NCBI GenBank assembly: GCA_963675055.2
Contig: CAXXJE010000002.1
Span: 124,001-188,000 of the forward strand
Source of the DNA: PGYT01 sp963675055
GTDB taxonomy: Bacteria; Bacteroidota; Ignavibacteria; Ignavibacteriales; Melioribacteraceae
Length of the DNA: 64,000 nt
Reading direction: 5' to 3'
How positions within the stretch are numbered: the first letter of the stretch is position 1; every line of letters begins with the position of its first letter. The notes under the pieces are model-generated. The model saw only the letters and a list, made by a program, of their open reading frames with translations. It did no database searches and had not been told where the DNA came from. This document shows positions 1-8,805 of the stretch, one piece after another. A program made the translations under genes and the position numbers.

Positions 1-315
1 CCTGCCAGTATGGTAGTCCGTCCCGGGACTTAGATCCGAGCGGTGTAGTGTACTCCCTTAAAAACCTCTTTATTGAAATCATGCTCTTTATACAGATTTA
101 TCAGTATTTTACTAAAATCGGCGATGTAAAATCGGTTGTATTAAAACAATCCTTTATTAAAAGGAAATGTTTATTAACTGATCGCAAGTTCCCCCGAATT
201 AAGAATGAAAGATAAGAAAACTTCGATAATTTTATATTTATCTCAAATCACAATTTATTGTGGGCTTAAATTATTCCGCAGTAGTCATAGATGTTAAATA
301 AGGAAAGGGAATAAC
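1..315. other. Gene-poor left edge with a GC-rich patch
   Basis: No convincing gene is seen here. Bases 1-58 are clearly more GC-rich than the AT-rich sequence that follows, and they contain the perfect 10-bp palindrome GTCCCGGGAC at 20-29. One plus-strand frame stays open from the edge to about 212, but its translation has no recognisable motif and no start inside the window. The patch could be the end of a dispersed repeat or of an element beginning outside the window. Confidence 0.3.
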
Positions 316-978
316 TCATTTAGCTAATATTTTATGAAGTATCCTGGAAACCCGTTCAATTTCATCGTCGTTAATAGTATGTCCCATGCTTTCGTAAATC
401 TCTTTTGAAACTCCCGCACCCATTGTCCGGAATACTTCAGCAGTTTCGTGAACTCTTTCAACCGGGATATGAAAATCGGTGTCGCTGCATCCGAGAAACA
501 CTTTAGTCTCCTTCGAGAAACTGCCATCGAAGCTGAACTCTTTCCCCATCGGGCCGATAAGTCCGCCACTTAACCCAATCACAGCGCCGTAATTCCGGGG
601 ATTTCTTGCCGCGTATTCCAGCGCCAGACATGCTCCTTGCGAAAAACCCAGCAGAACTATTTTGCTTTCAGGGAATTCATTATCGATTAGATATTTTACA
701 AGAGTATCAATCATTTGCAGGGCTGAACTCAAGTTCGGTTCGTTCGCTTCTACCGGATCAATAAACCGATATGGATACCATGTAGTATTGTTTGCCTGTG
801 GAGCAAGGTAGGCAAAATCATTGTTATTAAACTCTTCGGCCAGCTCTAATATACTTGCCGCGGTGGCACCACGTCCATGAATCATAATCATCACCGCTTT
901 GGCGTCCATGAGAGTTGCGCCACTTTCAAATACAGGATGATCCTTGTGTGGTTCTATAATTCCGTTTGTATCTATCAT
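316..978 (-). CDS. Alpha/beta hydrolase, phospholipase/carboxylesterase family (MhqD-like)
   Basis: A 220-residue single-domain serine hydrolase. The nucleophile motif GFSQG places the catalytic serine at residue 113. A CSDTD segment and a late MGHTI segment supply the expected Asp and His. The HGRGA motif near residue 34 fits the oxyanion loop of this family. No signal peptide is visible, so it should be cytoplasmic. It is the last gene of a minus-strand run of YceI, MarR, pirin, ring-cleaving dioxygenase and cupin genes. In Bacillus, MhqD hydrolases sit with MhqO dioxygenases under the MarR-type repressor MhqR. A role in detoxifying quinone-like or aromatic electrophiles is inferred from that context; the true substrate is unknown. 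Confidence 0.8.
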   Translation of the reverse strand: MIDTNGIIEPHKDHPVFESGATLMDAKAVMIMIHGRGATAASILELAEEFNNNDFAYLAPQANNTTWYPYRFIDPVEANEPNLSSALQMIDTLVKYLIDNEFPESKIVLLGFSQGACLALEYAARNPRNYGAVIGLSGGLIGPMGKEFSFDGSFSKETKVFLGCSDTDFHIPVERVHETAEVFRTMGAGVSKEIYESMGHTINDDEIERVSRILHKILAK

Positions 979-1019
979 GAATTTTCCCGGTTATCTTCCC
1001 GTACTTTCAAAGACTTCTA

Positions 1020-1373
1020 TTAATCTTCCAAAGTGATAAAAATAGAGCGCCGAACCTTCCCGTCGATGCTGCGTGAAATATGTCCGCGACCGGTTGTATC
1101 CTCGGCTAAAAGTATATCGCCTCCTTTGAATCTGCGTTTCTCACCAAGCCCGGTTTCAATTTCAATCTCACCATCAAGCATAACAACAAACTGTTTCTGA
1201 GGTGCGTTATGGTAATCGTAGTCATAGCATCCGTCGGTTTCCCTCAGGATTGTTCCTGTCGCAAAAAACATTTCCGACAACTTACCTATATCCCCCGCAT
1301 CATTTAAAGGAACATCCATATCCTCGAAGTGCGATTCGTTATCAGTTCCTGTATACAATCTTGTTATTTTCAT
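1020..1373 (-). CDS. Small cupin-domain protein
   Basis: A 117-residue single cupin barrel. The middle holds a His-containing strand followed by a Gly-rich turn (VMLDGEIEIETG), and then the second cupin motif with GGDILLAED. It has neither signal peptide nor membrane segment. It sits between the ring-cleaving dioxygenase and the esterase on the same strand with about 40-base gaps, so co-transcription is likely. Its enzymatic or binding role is not known. The operon suggests it acts on, or senses, the same aromatic or quinone compounds as its neighbours. Confidence 0.7.
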   Translation of the reverse strand: MKITRLYTGTDNESHFEDMDVPLNDAGDIGKLSEMFFATGTILRETDGCYDYDYHNAPQKQFVVMLDGEIEIETGLGEKRRFKGGDILLAEDTTGRGHISRSIDGKVRRSIFITLED

Positions 1374-1413
1374 TCCTAATTCTTCCTAATAGCTTTCATG
1401 CCTGCAAATTCAC

Positions 1414-2376
1414 TTAGCCCGCACCAACATCTGCCTTACCCGTTTCAATGACCGGCAAAACCGCTTCTATCTGTTTTCTGCGCGACTCATACCATTCCGG
1501 GAGTTTCAACGATTCTCCAAGTGAATCAATGTCCTCATCTATCAGGAATCCCGGAGGATCGGTTGCTATTTCAAAAAGTACCCCGCCCGGTTCATGAAAA
1601 TAAATAGAGTGGAAATAATTCCTGTCCATTACCTGAGTCGGATATAAACCGGCTTCATCAATTTTACTCTGCCAGTTAATTTGTTCTTCATCGTTTGCAG
1701 TACGCCATGCAATATGATGAACGCTTCCGGCACCTGCCTTGGCTCCACCAAGATCGGGTCGCTCAATAAGGTCAATTTTCACTTCCGCCTCTGCCGTCCC
1801 GGCAACATATCTTTTTAGATGATCAGTCGAGTCCGAAGGATTCAACCCCATTTGCCCATGCAATAATCCAGCCGTTAAATTGACATCATTTTGAGTGATT
1901 GTAACACCGAAAAACTTGCGAACGGAATGTTCAACGGGTATACTTCCATCCGACCACCCGGGGAGTCCGTCGGCCGATTTATCCGGAACCAGTTCAACGA
2001 GCATTCCATCCGGATCAAGAAGACTGATATACTCTTCGTCAAATCTCTTAAACGGTCCACTGAAATCGACAGCCTTTTCAGCGAGCCTGTCCATCCAGAA
2101 ATTCAGAGATCCTGAAGGAATACTGAAAGCAACTGCCGAAATTTCACCGGCTCCTCTTTTTCCTCTCCTTGCATCCGGGAACGGAAAGAATGTCATAATA
2201 GTCCCGGGATTACCCTGTTCATCCCCGTAATAGAGATGATACACATCGGGTGCATCGAAGTTGACTGTTTTCTTTACAAGCCGTAAACCGAGAAGTCCGC
2301 TATAAAAATTATAATTGTCCTGCGGGCTTCCGGCAAGTACTGTTATATGATGTATTCCTAAAACTGCATTTTCCAT
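1414..2376 (-). CDS. Ring-cleaving dioxygenase, VOC/glyoxalase superfamily (MhqO-like)
   Basis: A 320-residue protein with two vicinal-oxygen-chelate modules. The first opens with GIHHITVLAG (His9/His10). The second contains SVHHIAWRT (His220/His221) and GGVLFEIATDPPGF (Glu269), giving the His-His-Glu metal site expected of extradiol-type enzymes. Length and motifs match the family annotated as ring-cleaving dioxygenase, which includes Bacillus MhqO. It probably opens hydroquinone-type aromatic rings with Fe(II) or Mn(II). It lies 23 bases downstream of the pirin gene. Pirin, MarR, hydrolase and this enzyme together form an electrophile-stress operon; the exact substrate is an inference. Confidence 0.85.
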   Translation of the reverse strand: MENAVLGIHHITVLAGSPQDNYNFYSGLLGLRLVKKTVNFDAPDVYHLYYGDEQGNPGTIMTFFPFPDARRGKRGAGEISAVAFSIPSGSLNFWMDRLAEKAVDFSGPFKRFDEEYISLLDPDGMLVELVPDKSADGLPGWSDGSIPVEHSVRKFFGVTITQNDVNLTAGLLHGQMGLNPSDSTDHLKRYVAGTAEAEVKIDLIERPDLGGAKAGAGSVHHIAWRTANDEEQINWQSKIDEAGLYPTQVMDRNYFHSIYFHEPGGVLFEIATDPPGFLIDEDIDSLGESLKLPEWYESRRKQIEAVLPVIETGKADVGAG

Positions 2377-2399
2377 GCCATATCCTTTCGCATCAGTCT

Positions 2400-3176
2400 T
2401 TATTCACCGTATAACGGGTAATCAACCGAGGTCGGCATTTGAATCATGAATATCCTCAAATTACTACTATCCCCGTCAGGCGAAAATACAATTTCCGAGT
2501 TACCGGATGCCGTAATTATTATAAAGTCCTTGTGTACTAATTCTTTCTCACCGATTTCGGTACTGATCTTGCCATTCCCTTCAACAACCACAAATGCCAG
2601 TCCTGTATTTGGTTCGAGATTTACTTTGAAGTTTGATGAAGCACCAATTGTAATATCATTGGCAAGAATATCGGATTTAATCTGCAGCGGAGAGTCATTC
2701 CCGATAACTGACTTTACTGTTACCCCGTTAGAACTCTCGACCGAAAACTCCTCATTCTCAATCTGAGCATAATTCGGTTCATCTTTAATCGTCTCGCGAA
2801 TATCCGGTTCAAACCAGATCTGAAAGAAATCCGTAACTTCACCGTACATTTCTTCCTGGTGATAAATCCCGGAACCAGCCTGAATAAGCTGCGCTCCTCC
2901 GAGGCCGACGCGTGTTTTATTTTCAAGCGAATCTGAATGACCGACAACACCTTCAAGTACGTAACTTACAATTTCAAATACCTTGTGGGGGTGCATGGCA
3001 ATAATTCCGTCACCCCTTGCCGTTGCCCACGACCAGTAAAACAGCGGGCCGATACGCTTAGCCTGCGAAGTCCCGCCCGGGAAATCAATCGGTTTAATTT
3101 CCATAATCTTACCATTGTCGAATGATCCACTGCCCTGCTGTTCCGGCGAGTATATTTCTATTTCGAAATTTTCCAT
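2400..3176 (-). CDS. Pirin family protein
   Basis: A 258-residue bicupin. The N-terminal cupin holds the pirin metal site: His62 and His64 in MHPHKVFEIV, then His106 and Glu108 in SGIYHQEE. The C-terminal cupin is more divergent. Some pirins have quercetinase activity and others act as redox-responsive regulators. In this operon, next to a ring-cleaving dioxygenase and a MarR repressor, an oxidative or quinone-related enzymatic role looks more likely. The start is ATG, and the gene is 10 bases downstream of the MarR gene, which indicates one transcript. Confidence 0.85.
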   Translation of the reverse strand: MENFEIEIYSPEQQGSGSFDNGKIMEIKPIDFPGGTSQAKRIGPLFYWSWATARGDGIIAMHPHKVFEIVSYVLEGVVGHSDSLENKTRVGLGGAQLIQAGSGIYHQEEMYGEVTDFFQIWFEPDIRETIKDEPNYAQIENEEFSVESSNGVTVKSVIGNDSPLQIKSDILANDITIGASSNFKVNLEPNTGLAFVVVEGNGKISTEIGEKELVHKDFIIITASGNSEIVFSPDGDSSNLRIFMIQMPTSVDYPLYGE

Positions 3177-3186
3177 TATGGACTAC

Positions 3187-3636
3187 CTATCCCCTGAGTT
3201 TATCAAGAAGTTCATTTAATTGATGAGCCTCTTCATCACACAGGTTGTGAAGAATGTCCAGAAAATTTTCTTCAACATTATCCAGTTCCGCAAGTAGCTC
3301 AAGCCCCTTATCGGTAATAACAACATCGGCACGTCTTCGATCGTTCTCACAAATTTTCCTGTCGATTAGACCCTTTGTTCTCATTCTTTCAACAAGCCTG
3401 GAAACATCCGACATCTTATCAATCATCCGATCTTTCAGCAGATTGATATTAGCAGGTTCCGGATGTCTGCCCCGCAGAATTCGCAGTATATTATACTGCG
3501 GAATGGTCAAGCCAAATTCCCTGAATATCTGACTATGGGATTTCACAAGCCAGCCGTGAGTATATAATATATTCACGGCGAGCTTATGTTTCTGATTCTT
3601 AAATCTCTTTTGCTTTATTTCTTCTTCCAGCTTCAT
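3187..3636 (-). CDS. MarR family transcriptional regulator (MhqR-like)
   Basis: A 149-residue winged-helix regulator. The N-terminal helices carry a dimerisation segment. The recognition region includes LTIPQYNILRILRG, then the DRMIDKMSDVSRLVERMRTKGL wing and the NDRRRADVVITDKG beta wing with its conserved DRR. It begins 4 bases after the YceI stop and is followed closely by the pirin gene, so it is probably autoregulated within this operon. A close perfect palindrome lies upstream of the first gene (4252-4268). The ligand is unknown; quinones or other electrophiles are inferred from the downstream enzymes. Confidence 0.85.
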   Translation of the reverse strand: MKLEEEIKQKRFKNQKHKLAVNILYTHGWLVKSHSQIFREFGLTIPQYNILRILRGRHPEPANINLLKDRMIDKMSDVSRLVERMRTKGLIDRKICENDRRRADVVITDKGLELLAELDNVEENFLDILHNLCDEEAHQLNELLDKLRG

Positions 3637-3640
3637 CCGA

Positions 3641-4225
3641 TTATGATTTAATTAATTCAATATCAATTTTCAGCTCGATATCTTCGCTGACAACCAGCCC
3701 GCCCGTTTCAAGCAGTTTGTTCCACTTAAGTTTGTAGTCGAACCTGTTAAGTTCACCGGTAATCTCGAATCCGACACGTGTATTACCCCAAGGATCTTTA
3801 ACCATGCCCCTGAATTCCACATCAAGTGTTACTTCCTTTGTCACATCGCGAATAGTAAGATCCCCGATAAGTTTCCAGTCGTTGCCGCTTACTTTCTTCA
3901 TCGATTTGCCGACAAATGTCATTTTCGGATACTTTTCAGTATTGAAAAAATCATCCGATTTGAGGTGACTGTCGCGCTGCTCATTATCCGTGCTGATGCT
4001 GGCAACATCAATAGTAAAATTGATTTTAGCATTCGTGAAATCATCTTCGTTTGTTTCAACCGTGGCTTCATATGAGTTGAATTCACCTTCGACCGACGAT
4101 ATTACCATGTGATCTACCTCGAAACCAACATTAGTGTGAGATGCATCTACATTCCATTTAGTTTGTGCGGATACCGCCGAAAACGAGATTACAACAAACA
4201 GCAAAAACAATTTATACAGTTTCAT
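3641..4225 (-). CDS. YceI-family secreted lipocalin-like protein
   Basis: A 194-residue protein with a clear signal peptide (residues 1-21, ending in SAQ) followed by a YceI domain. It starts with the typical KWNVDASHTNVGFEVDHMV strand and contains the family patterns DDFFNTEKYPKMTF and LTIRDVTKEVTL. YceI proteins are periplasmic beta-barrels that bind isoprenoid or polyprenyl-quinone-like lipids. That fits its position as first gene of an operon encoding quinone-handling enzymes. The promoter region immediately upstream carries a sigma70-like promoter and several palindromes. Confidence 0.9.
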   Translation of the reverse strand: MKLYKLFLLFVVISFSAVSAQTKWNVDASHTNVGFEVDHMVISSVEGEFNSYEATVETNEDDFTNAKINFTIDVASISTDNEQRDSHLKSDDFFNTEKYPKMTFVGKSMKKVSGNDWKLIGDLTIRDVTKEVTLDVEFRGMVKDPWGNTRVGFEITGELNRFDYKLKWNKLLETGGLVVSEDIELKIDIELIKS

Positions 4226-4251
4226 AATTTACTCCTTTAATTTATGTTTAA

Positions 4252-4268
4252 ATAGACATTGTGTCTAT
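4252..4268. promoter_or_regulatory. Perfect operator-like palindrome upstream of YceI
   Basis: Seven-base arms ATAGACA and TGTCTAT flank a TTG spacer. The site lies 27 bases before the YceI start and just downstream of the predicted transcription start, where a bound repressor would block elongation. The MarR regulator encoded by the second gene is the obvious candidate, by inference. Confidence 0.55.
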
Positions 4269-4290
4269 CAGAAAGATTATTGTTAATTCT

Positions 4291-4319
4291 AATATATGTC
4301 ATAACATCTATTGTTGCAA
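4291..4319 (-). promoter_or_regulatory. Sigma70-like promoter of the YceI-MarR-pirin operon
   Basis: Read on the minus strand, TTGCAA (4314-4319) and TATATT (4291-4296) are exactly 17 bases apart. The -35 overlaps a 10-base palindrome (4312-4321). Nine-base inverted arms, AATATATGT at 4291-4299 and ACATATATT at 4319-4327, enclose the promoter. This layout suits repression. Confidence 0.5.
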
Positions 4320-4413
4320 CATATATTTTTGTGCAGAAGTTCCAACTACTGAAAATTTCTTTTTTGAATCAGATAAGTTAGGAATAGGCACTAAAAAGTG
4401 AAGAAATTCATGC

Positions 4414-4427
4414 GTGATCTAAATCAC
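4414..4427. promoter_or_regulatory. CRP/FNR-type binding-site candidate
   Basis: GTGATCTAAATCAC has arms GTGAT and ATCAC with a 4-base spacer. It is close to the CRP consensus core TGTGATCTAGATCACA. It lies in the argH-YceI intergenic region, about 95 bases upstream of the predicted YceI -35 box. Which regulator uses it, if any, is unknown. Confidence 0.35.
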
Positions 4428-4449
4428 AACAACTGAGTGAAGGTTGAAA

Positions 4450-5820
4450 TCAGTCCAGCTTTTTCTTCCAACCCATAAGCTGCATACGTACCATTCTCGG
4501 ATTCGGCGAGCCGAACGACTTTTTCCTGTCGAGCGAAGTAGCGATATCGAGGTATTCAAACACAGATTCGTTGAACACATCATCGAATTGAAGAAGTTCT
4601 TTCATCGAGAGTTCGTGAAGTTTTTTAGAGTTGTCGATGGCGTATTTAACGACTTGTCCGACAATTCTATGAGCTTTACGAAACGGAACATTTTTGGAGA
4701 CCAGCCAGTCAGCCAGATCCGTTGCGAGCATATAGTCGCCCTGAAGCTCTTTATTGAATCTCTTTTTATTAATAAAAATAGAATCAATAGCGGTTTTAAT
4801 AACGCTAAGTGAGTTTGAGTAAGTTTTAAAAGAATCGAACACCGGTTCTTTGTCTTCCTGCATATCACGGTTATAACTAAGCGGAAGAGATTTCATCATA
4901 GTTACAACAGAGAACTGGTTGCCGACAATCCTACCGATCTTACCCCGCACAAGTTCAGCCGCGTCGGGATTCTTTTTCTGCGGCATCAATGATGATCCGG
5001 TAGTAACGGAATCGTCCATTTCCACTAGCGACCACTCGGCGCTGCTCCAGAGTATCAACTCCTCGCACAATCTGCTGATGTGCATCATACCGATTGAGCA
5101 GGCATTTAGGTAGTCAATCACAAAATCCCTGTCTGAAATACTGTCGAGCGCATTGGCAGAAACTCTTGCAAAGCCGAGCTCCTTAGCGGTAAACTGCCTG
5201 TCAATAGGAAGCGTAGTACCCGCCAGGGCACCCGAACCCAGCGGGCATACATTTGCCTCCAAAAAAACATTTTGAAATCTCGCCTTATCGCGTTCGAACA
5301 TTTCCACGTATGCAAGCAGATGAAACGCAAAAGATATCGGCTGTGCACGTTGAAGATGAGTATAACCGGGAACTATCGTATCAACATTGTCATCGGCAAG
5401 TTTTATAAAAGACTTTTGTAGTTCGGTTAAAACCTCAATGAGTTCAGTTATGGAATCCTTAATCCACATCCTGAATCCGGTTGCAACCTGGTCGTTACGG
5501 CTTCTTCCGGAATGAAGTTTTTGGGCGACCTCACCGATAAGTCCGGTTAAGTAAGCTTCCACTGCAGAATGAATATCTTCGTGCCCGCCTTCCAGCGGAT
5601 TCCAGTTCCCGGCAATGTGCTGAGCTTTAACCATATCCAGACCTTTTACAATCTCTTCCGACTCTTTCTTTTCGATGATTCCGCAAGCACCCAGCATTTT
5701 AGCATGAGCCTTGCTTACTTCGAGATCGTAATCAAGAAGGTTGATATCGAATTCAATAGATGAAGAGAACTTTAAAAAGTCACTGTCAATCTCTTTCGAA
5801 AAACGGCCGCCCCATAACAT
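4450..5820 (-). CDS. argH: Argininosuccinate lyase
   Basis: A 456-residue member of the fumarase/aspartase superfamily that splits argininosuccinate into arginine and fumarate, the last step of arginine synthesis. Visible motifs are HSGRSRNDQ (103-111), the TH pair near 155, and the signature GSSLMPQKKNPD (275-286) with the catalytic serine loop. Length is normal. Its ATG overlaps the argG stop by one base (TAATG), so translation is probably coupled. It is the last gene of the arg operon. Confidence 0.97.
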   Translation of the reverse strand: MLWGGRFSKEIDSDFLKFSSSIEFDINLLDYDLEVSKAHAKMLGACGIIEKKESEEIVKGLDMVKAQHIAGNWNPLEGGHEDIHSAVEAYLTGLIGEVAQKLHSGRSRNDQVATGFRMWIKDSITELIEVLTELQKSFIKLADDNVDTIVPGYTHLQRAQPISFAFHLLAYVEMFERDKARFQNVFLEANVCPLGSGALAGTTLPIDRQFTAKELGFARVSANALDSISDRDFVIDYLNACSIGMMHISRLCEELILWSSAEWSLVEMDDSVTTGSSLMPQKKNPDAAELVRGKIGRIVGNQFSVVTMMKSLPLSYNRDMQEDKEPVFDSFKTYSNSLSVIKTAIDSIFINKKRFNKELQGDYMLATDLADWLVSKNVPFRKAHRIVGQVVKYAIDNSKKLHELSMKELLQFDDVFNESVFEYLDIATSLDRKKSFGSPNPRMVRMQLMGWKKKLD

Positions 5821-7034
5821 TATTCAGATGCCTTTATGCTTTTCTTAATTTTGGTCAAAGTCTCAAAAGGTAATCCGAGAAGATGAATAAAACCTTTCGC
5901 AGCTTCATGATCGAAAGTATCATCAGTAGTATAAGTTGCAAGTTCCTTGCTGTATAAACTGTAAGCGGATGATCTCGAAAGAACTTTGATATTACCTTTG
6001 TACAATTCAAGAACGATTTCACCGTTAACCGTTTCCTGAGTCTTGTCTACAAAGGCTGTCAATGACTCAAACAATGGCGAGAACCATAATCCGTCGTAAA
6101 TCAGATTGGCGTAAACGTTGGCAACATTTTGTTTGTATCTGAATGTGTCCTTATCCATTGTAAGCTTTTCAAGTTCAAGGTGAGCTCTGTGAAGCAGCAA
6201 CGCACCCGGAGCTTCGTAGACTTCCCTGGATTTAATACCGACAACCCTGTTTTCAACTATGTCAAGTCTGCCCACACCGTTTCGTCCGCCTATTTCGTTA
6301 ACTTTTTTCACTATGTCAACAGGAGAAAGTTCTTCGCCGTTTACGGAAACGGGAACACCTTTTGCGAAAATAATTGTAAGCTTCTCCGGCTGATCCGGAG
6401 CATTCTGCGGATTGACGGTCATCTGGTAGGCATCTTCAGGAGGCGCGTTTGTTGTATCTTCAAGTTCGCCACACTCGGTAGCAATTCCCCAAAGGTTATC
6501 GTCAATTGAATACGGTTTAGCTTTTGTAATATGTATCGGAATATTATTCTCAACAGCGTAATCAATTTCTTCTTCTCTGCTTTTAAATTCCCATTCTCTC
6601 AGAGGAGCAATAATATCTAGTGAAGGATCAAGTGTTTTTATACCGACTTCAAATCTTACCTGGTCGTTACCTTTACCGGTACATCCGTGTGAAACGGTAT
6701 CTGCATTTTCTTTCTGTGCTATATCAACAAGAAGTTTCGCTAACAGGGGACGTCCGATTGCTGTTGCCAGCGGATATTGACCTTCGTAAATTGCTCCTGC
6801 TTTAAGGGCTTTCCATGCATAGTTCGATATAAAATCATCACTCAAATCAATTATATAAGATTTCGATGCGCCCGTTTGGCGCGCTTTTTCTTCCAGGTTT
6901 TTTATTTCAGATGTCTGTCCGATATTACCTGTAACGGTAATGATTTCGGCGCTGTACTTGTCATGCAGCCACTTAACCATAACACTCGTATCCAAACCTC
7001 CCGAGTAAGCAACAACAATTTTCTTTGGATTCAT
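5820..7034 (-). CDS. argG: Argininosuccinate synthase
   Basis: A 404-residue protein of normal length that uses ATP to join citrulline and aspartate into argininosuccinate. The N-terminal PP-loop VVAYSGGLDTSV (SGGLDTS at 11-17) and the SHGCTGKGNDQVRFE segment are family hallmarks. It sits directly before argH. About 105 bases separate it from argR, a wider gap than elsewhere in the operon, so an internal promoter is possible, but none is obvious to me. Confidence 0.97.
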   Translation of the reverse strand: MNPKKIVVAYSGGLDTSVMVKWLHDKYSAEIITVTGNIGQTSEIKNLEEKARQTGASKSYIIDLSDDFISNYAWKALKAGAIYEGQYPLATAIGRPLLAKLLVDIAQKENADTVSHGCTGKGNDQVRFEVGIKTLDPSLDIIAPLREWEFKSREEEIDYAVENNIPIHITKAKPYSIDDNLWGIATECGELEDTTNAPPEDAYQMTVNPQNAPDQPEKLTIIFAKGVPVSVNGEELSPVDIVKKVNEIGGRNGVGRLDIVENRVVGIKSREVYEAPGALLLHRAHLELEKLTMDKDTFRYKQNVANVYANLIYDGLWFSPLFESLTAFVDKTQETVNGEIVLELYKGNIKVLSRSSAYSLYSKELATYTTDDTFDHEAAKGFIHLLGLPFETLTKIKKSIKASE

Positions 7035-7140
7035 TTCAACTCCTTAATTTAACGGGCAGCACAATCAAGCATACGTCATCACGAAATTCATTTAATTACC
7101 GGACATTGCGACAAATACTTTTCCTGTAACTCACCCTTAG

Positions 7141-7596
7141 TTATTCTGGTTTTTTAGATATAATATCATCGATAATCGATAAAACGACCGAGATATTTGA
7201 AATTTTGTTCGGAATAATAAGAACGGTATCGTCACCTCCTATTGTACCGAGAATCTCTTCCTTGTTAAGCCTGTCAATATAATGAGCAACTCCCTGTGCG
7301 CGTCCCGCGAGGGTTCGTATTAATATCATATTCTCATTACTGTTAACGCTTAGAATTTCGAGACCAATTAGTTTCGAAATATGCTTTCCGAAATCATCGC
7401 TGCTCAGAACATATCTCACGCCGATATCAGTAAATGTTCTAATAACACCGAGATCTGCAAAGTCGCGGCTTAACGTAGCCTGGGTTACTTTGTAACCTTC
7501 GCTGTGAAGCATCTTTAATAACTGCTCCTGGTTCGAAATCAATCTTTCGTTAAGTATCCTTTTGATGATTGTTTGTCTGTTAAGTTTTGCTGACAT
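7141..7596 (-). CDS. argR: Arginine repressor ArgR
   Basis: A 151-residue ArgR/AhrC protein. The N-terminal winged helix has the typical NQEQLLKMLHSEGYKVTQATLSRD pattern. The C-terminal arginine-binding and hexamerisation domain has AGRAQGVAHYID and GTIGGDDTVLII. It is encoded inside the operon it should control. ARG-box-like palindromes lie upstream of argC (12044-12059 and 12012-12027), so arginine-dependent autoregulation is likely. It begins 9 bases after the argD stop. Confidence 0.93.
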   Translation of the reverse strand: MSAKLNRQTIIKRILNERLISNQEQLLKMLHSEGYKVTQATLSRDFADLGVIRTFTDIGVRYVLSSDDFGKHISKLIGLEILSVNSNENMILIRTLAGRAQGVAHYIDRLNKEEILGTIGGDDTVLIIPNKISNISVVLSIIDDIISKKPE

Positions 7597-7605
7597 AGCT
7601 CTGCT

Positions 7606-8805
7606 TTATTTTGTTTGTAGTTGTTTTTGTATATTCATCTTGTGAATATAATTATTTAAGGTGTCAGCGAAAACTCCTAAGAATTTCTCTATCTCATCTT
7701 TAGAAATCAAATAAGGCGGTAATAATCGCACTACATTGCCGCCGGCGATGACAGTTAGGATACCATTTTCCAACAATTTATTAGAAATATCAGCTGCAGG
7801 GACACTTTCTTCGAGTTCAATGCCGATCATCAGACCTCGTCCACGCATCTCCTTTATCGCCGGATTTTCAAGTTTTTTAATTTCTTCAGAAATATATTTA
7901 CCGCTTTCCTTAATGCCGTCAAGCATCTCGTCGGTCAGTAAATCCATTACCATATTCGCAACGGCAACCGCAACCGGATTTCCGCCGAAGGTGGATCCGT
8001 GCATTCCGGGTTTAATAATTTTAGAAACTTTTTCCGAACAAATAACCGCACCGAGAGGAAGTCCGTTTGCTATTCCTTTGGCTGAAGAGATGATATCGGG
8101 CAGAACATTTTCCCATTGATACGCAAATAGTTTGCCTGTTCTGCCGATACCACTCTGTACTTCATCCATAATAAGTAACAGATCGTATTCATCACATATC
8201 TGTCGCAGTCTGGCCATATAGTCGTCACCCGGGATGTTGATACCACTCTCTCCCTGGATAGGTTCTATCATTATTGCTACCGTGTGCTTATCAATAGAAT
8301 GCATAATTGCATCGATGTCATCATAGGGCACATATTTAAAGCCCGGAGTAAGAGGATGAAATCCATCCCATAGTTTATATTGTCCCGAAGCCGATAAACT
8401 TCCCATTGTTCTGCCGTGAAAGCCGCCCAGCGTAGTAATAATATCGGATCTTCCCTGACCGTACTTTCTGGCGAATTTAATTGCGGCTTCATTTGCTTCT
8501 GTTCCTGAATTACAAAAGAATACTGAAGATAATCCGGTTCGCGTGGTAAGTTTCTCCGCAAGACTTGCCTGCAGTCCCGATTCAAACAGGTTTGAAACAT
8601 GCCAGAGATTCATAACCTGTTCAACAGCAGTTGAAACTAGTTTCGGATGGTTATGCCCGAATCCGGTTACCGCAATTCCGCATAACATATCAAGGTACTC
8701 TTTACCTTTTTCATCGTACAGCTTACAGCCCTCGCCTTTAACGAAGTTCACGTTGTGCCTGTTATAAGTATTCAATAAATATTTGTTATAGTCCTTAGAC
8801 TGCAA
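7606..8805 (-). CDS. argD: Acetylornithine aminotransferase
   Basis: A class III PLP aminotransferase that converts N-acetylglutamate semialdehyde to N-acetylornithine. The PLP region shows FFCNSGTEANEAAIKFARK, LIMDEVQSGIGRTGK and the Schiff-base lysine in SSAKGIANGLPLGA. The open frame extends to 8901 but there overlaps argB by more than 100 bases. I therefore prefer the TTG start at 8805 (first residues MQSKDYNKYLL), which overlaps the argB stop by only a few bases; TTG at 8823 is an alternative. It differs from the second aminotransferase at 12257, which belongs to the lysine operon. Confidence 0.9.
   Translation of the reverse strand: MQSKDYNKYLLNTYNRHNVNFVKGEGCKLYDEKGKEYLDMLCGIAVTGFGHNHPKLVSTAVEQVMNLWHVSNLFESGLQASLAEKLTTRTGLSSVFFCNSGTEANEAAIKFARKYGQGRSDIITTLGGFHGRTMGSLSASGQYKLWDGFHPLTPGFKYVPYDDIDAIMHSIDKHTVAIMIEPIQGESGINIPGDDYMARLRQICDEYDLLLIMDEVQSGIGRTGKLFAYQWENVLPDIISSAKGIANGLPLGAVICSEKVSKIIKPGMHGSTFGGNPVAVAVANMVMDLLTDEMLDGIKESGKYISEEIKKLENPAIKEMRGRGLMIGIELEESVPAADISNKLLENGILTVIAGGNVVRLLPPYLISKDEIEKFLGVFADTLNNYIHKMNIQKQLQTK

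Noticed and set aside
3..212. A plus-strand frame open from the window edge for about 70 codons
   Set aside because: It has no start in the window, no recognisable motif and an odd composition at the GC-rich edge. It is more likely a repeat read by chance.
4388..4399. Small CACT/AGTG hairpin as the argH terminator
   Set aside because: It has only four base pairs and no convincing T-run.
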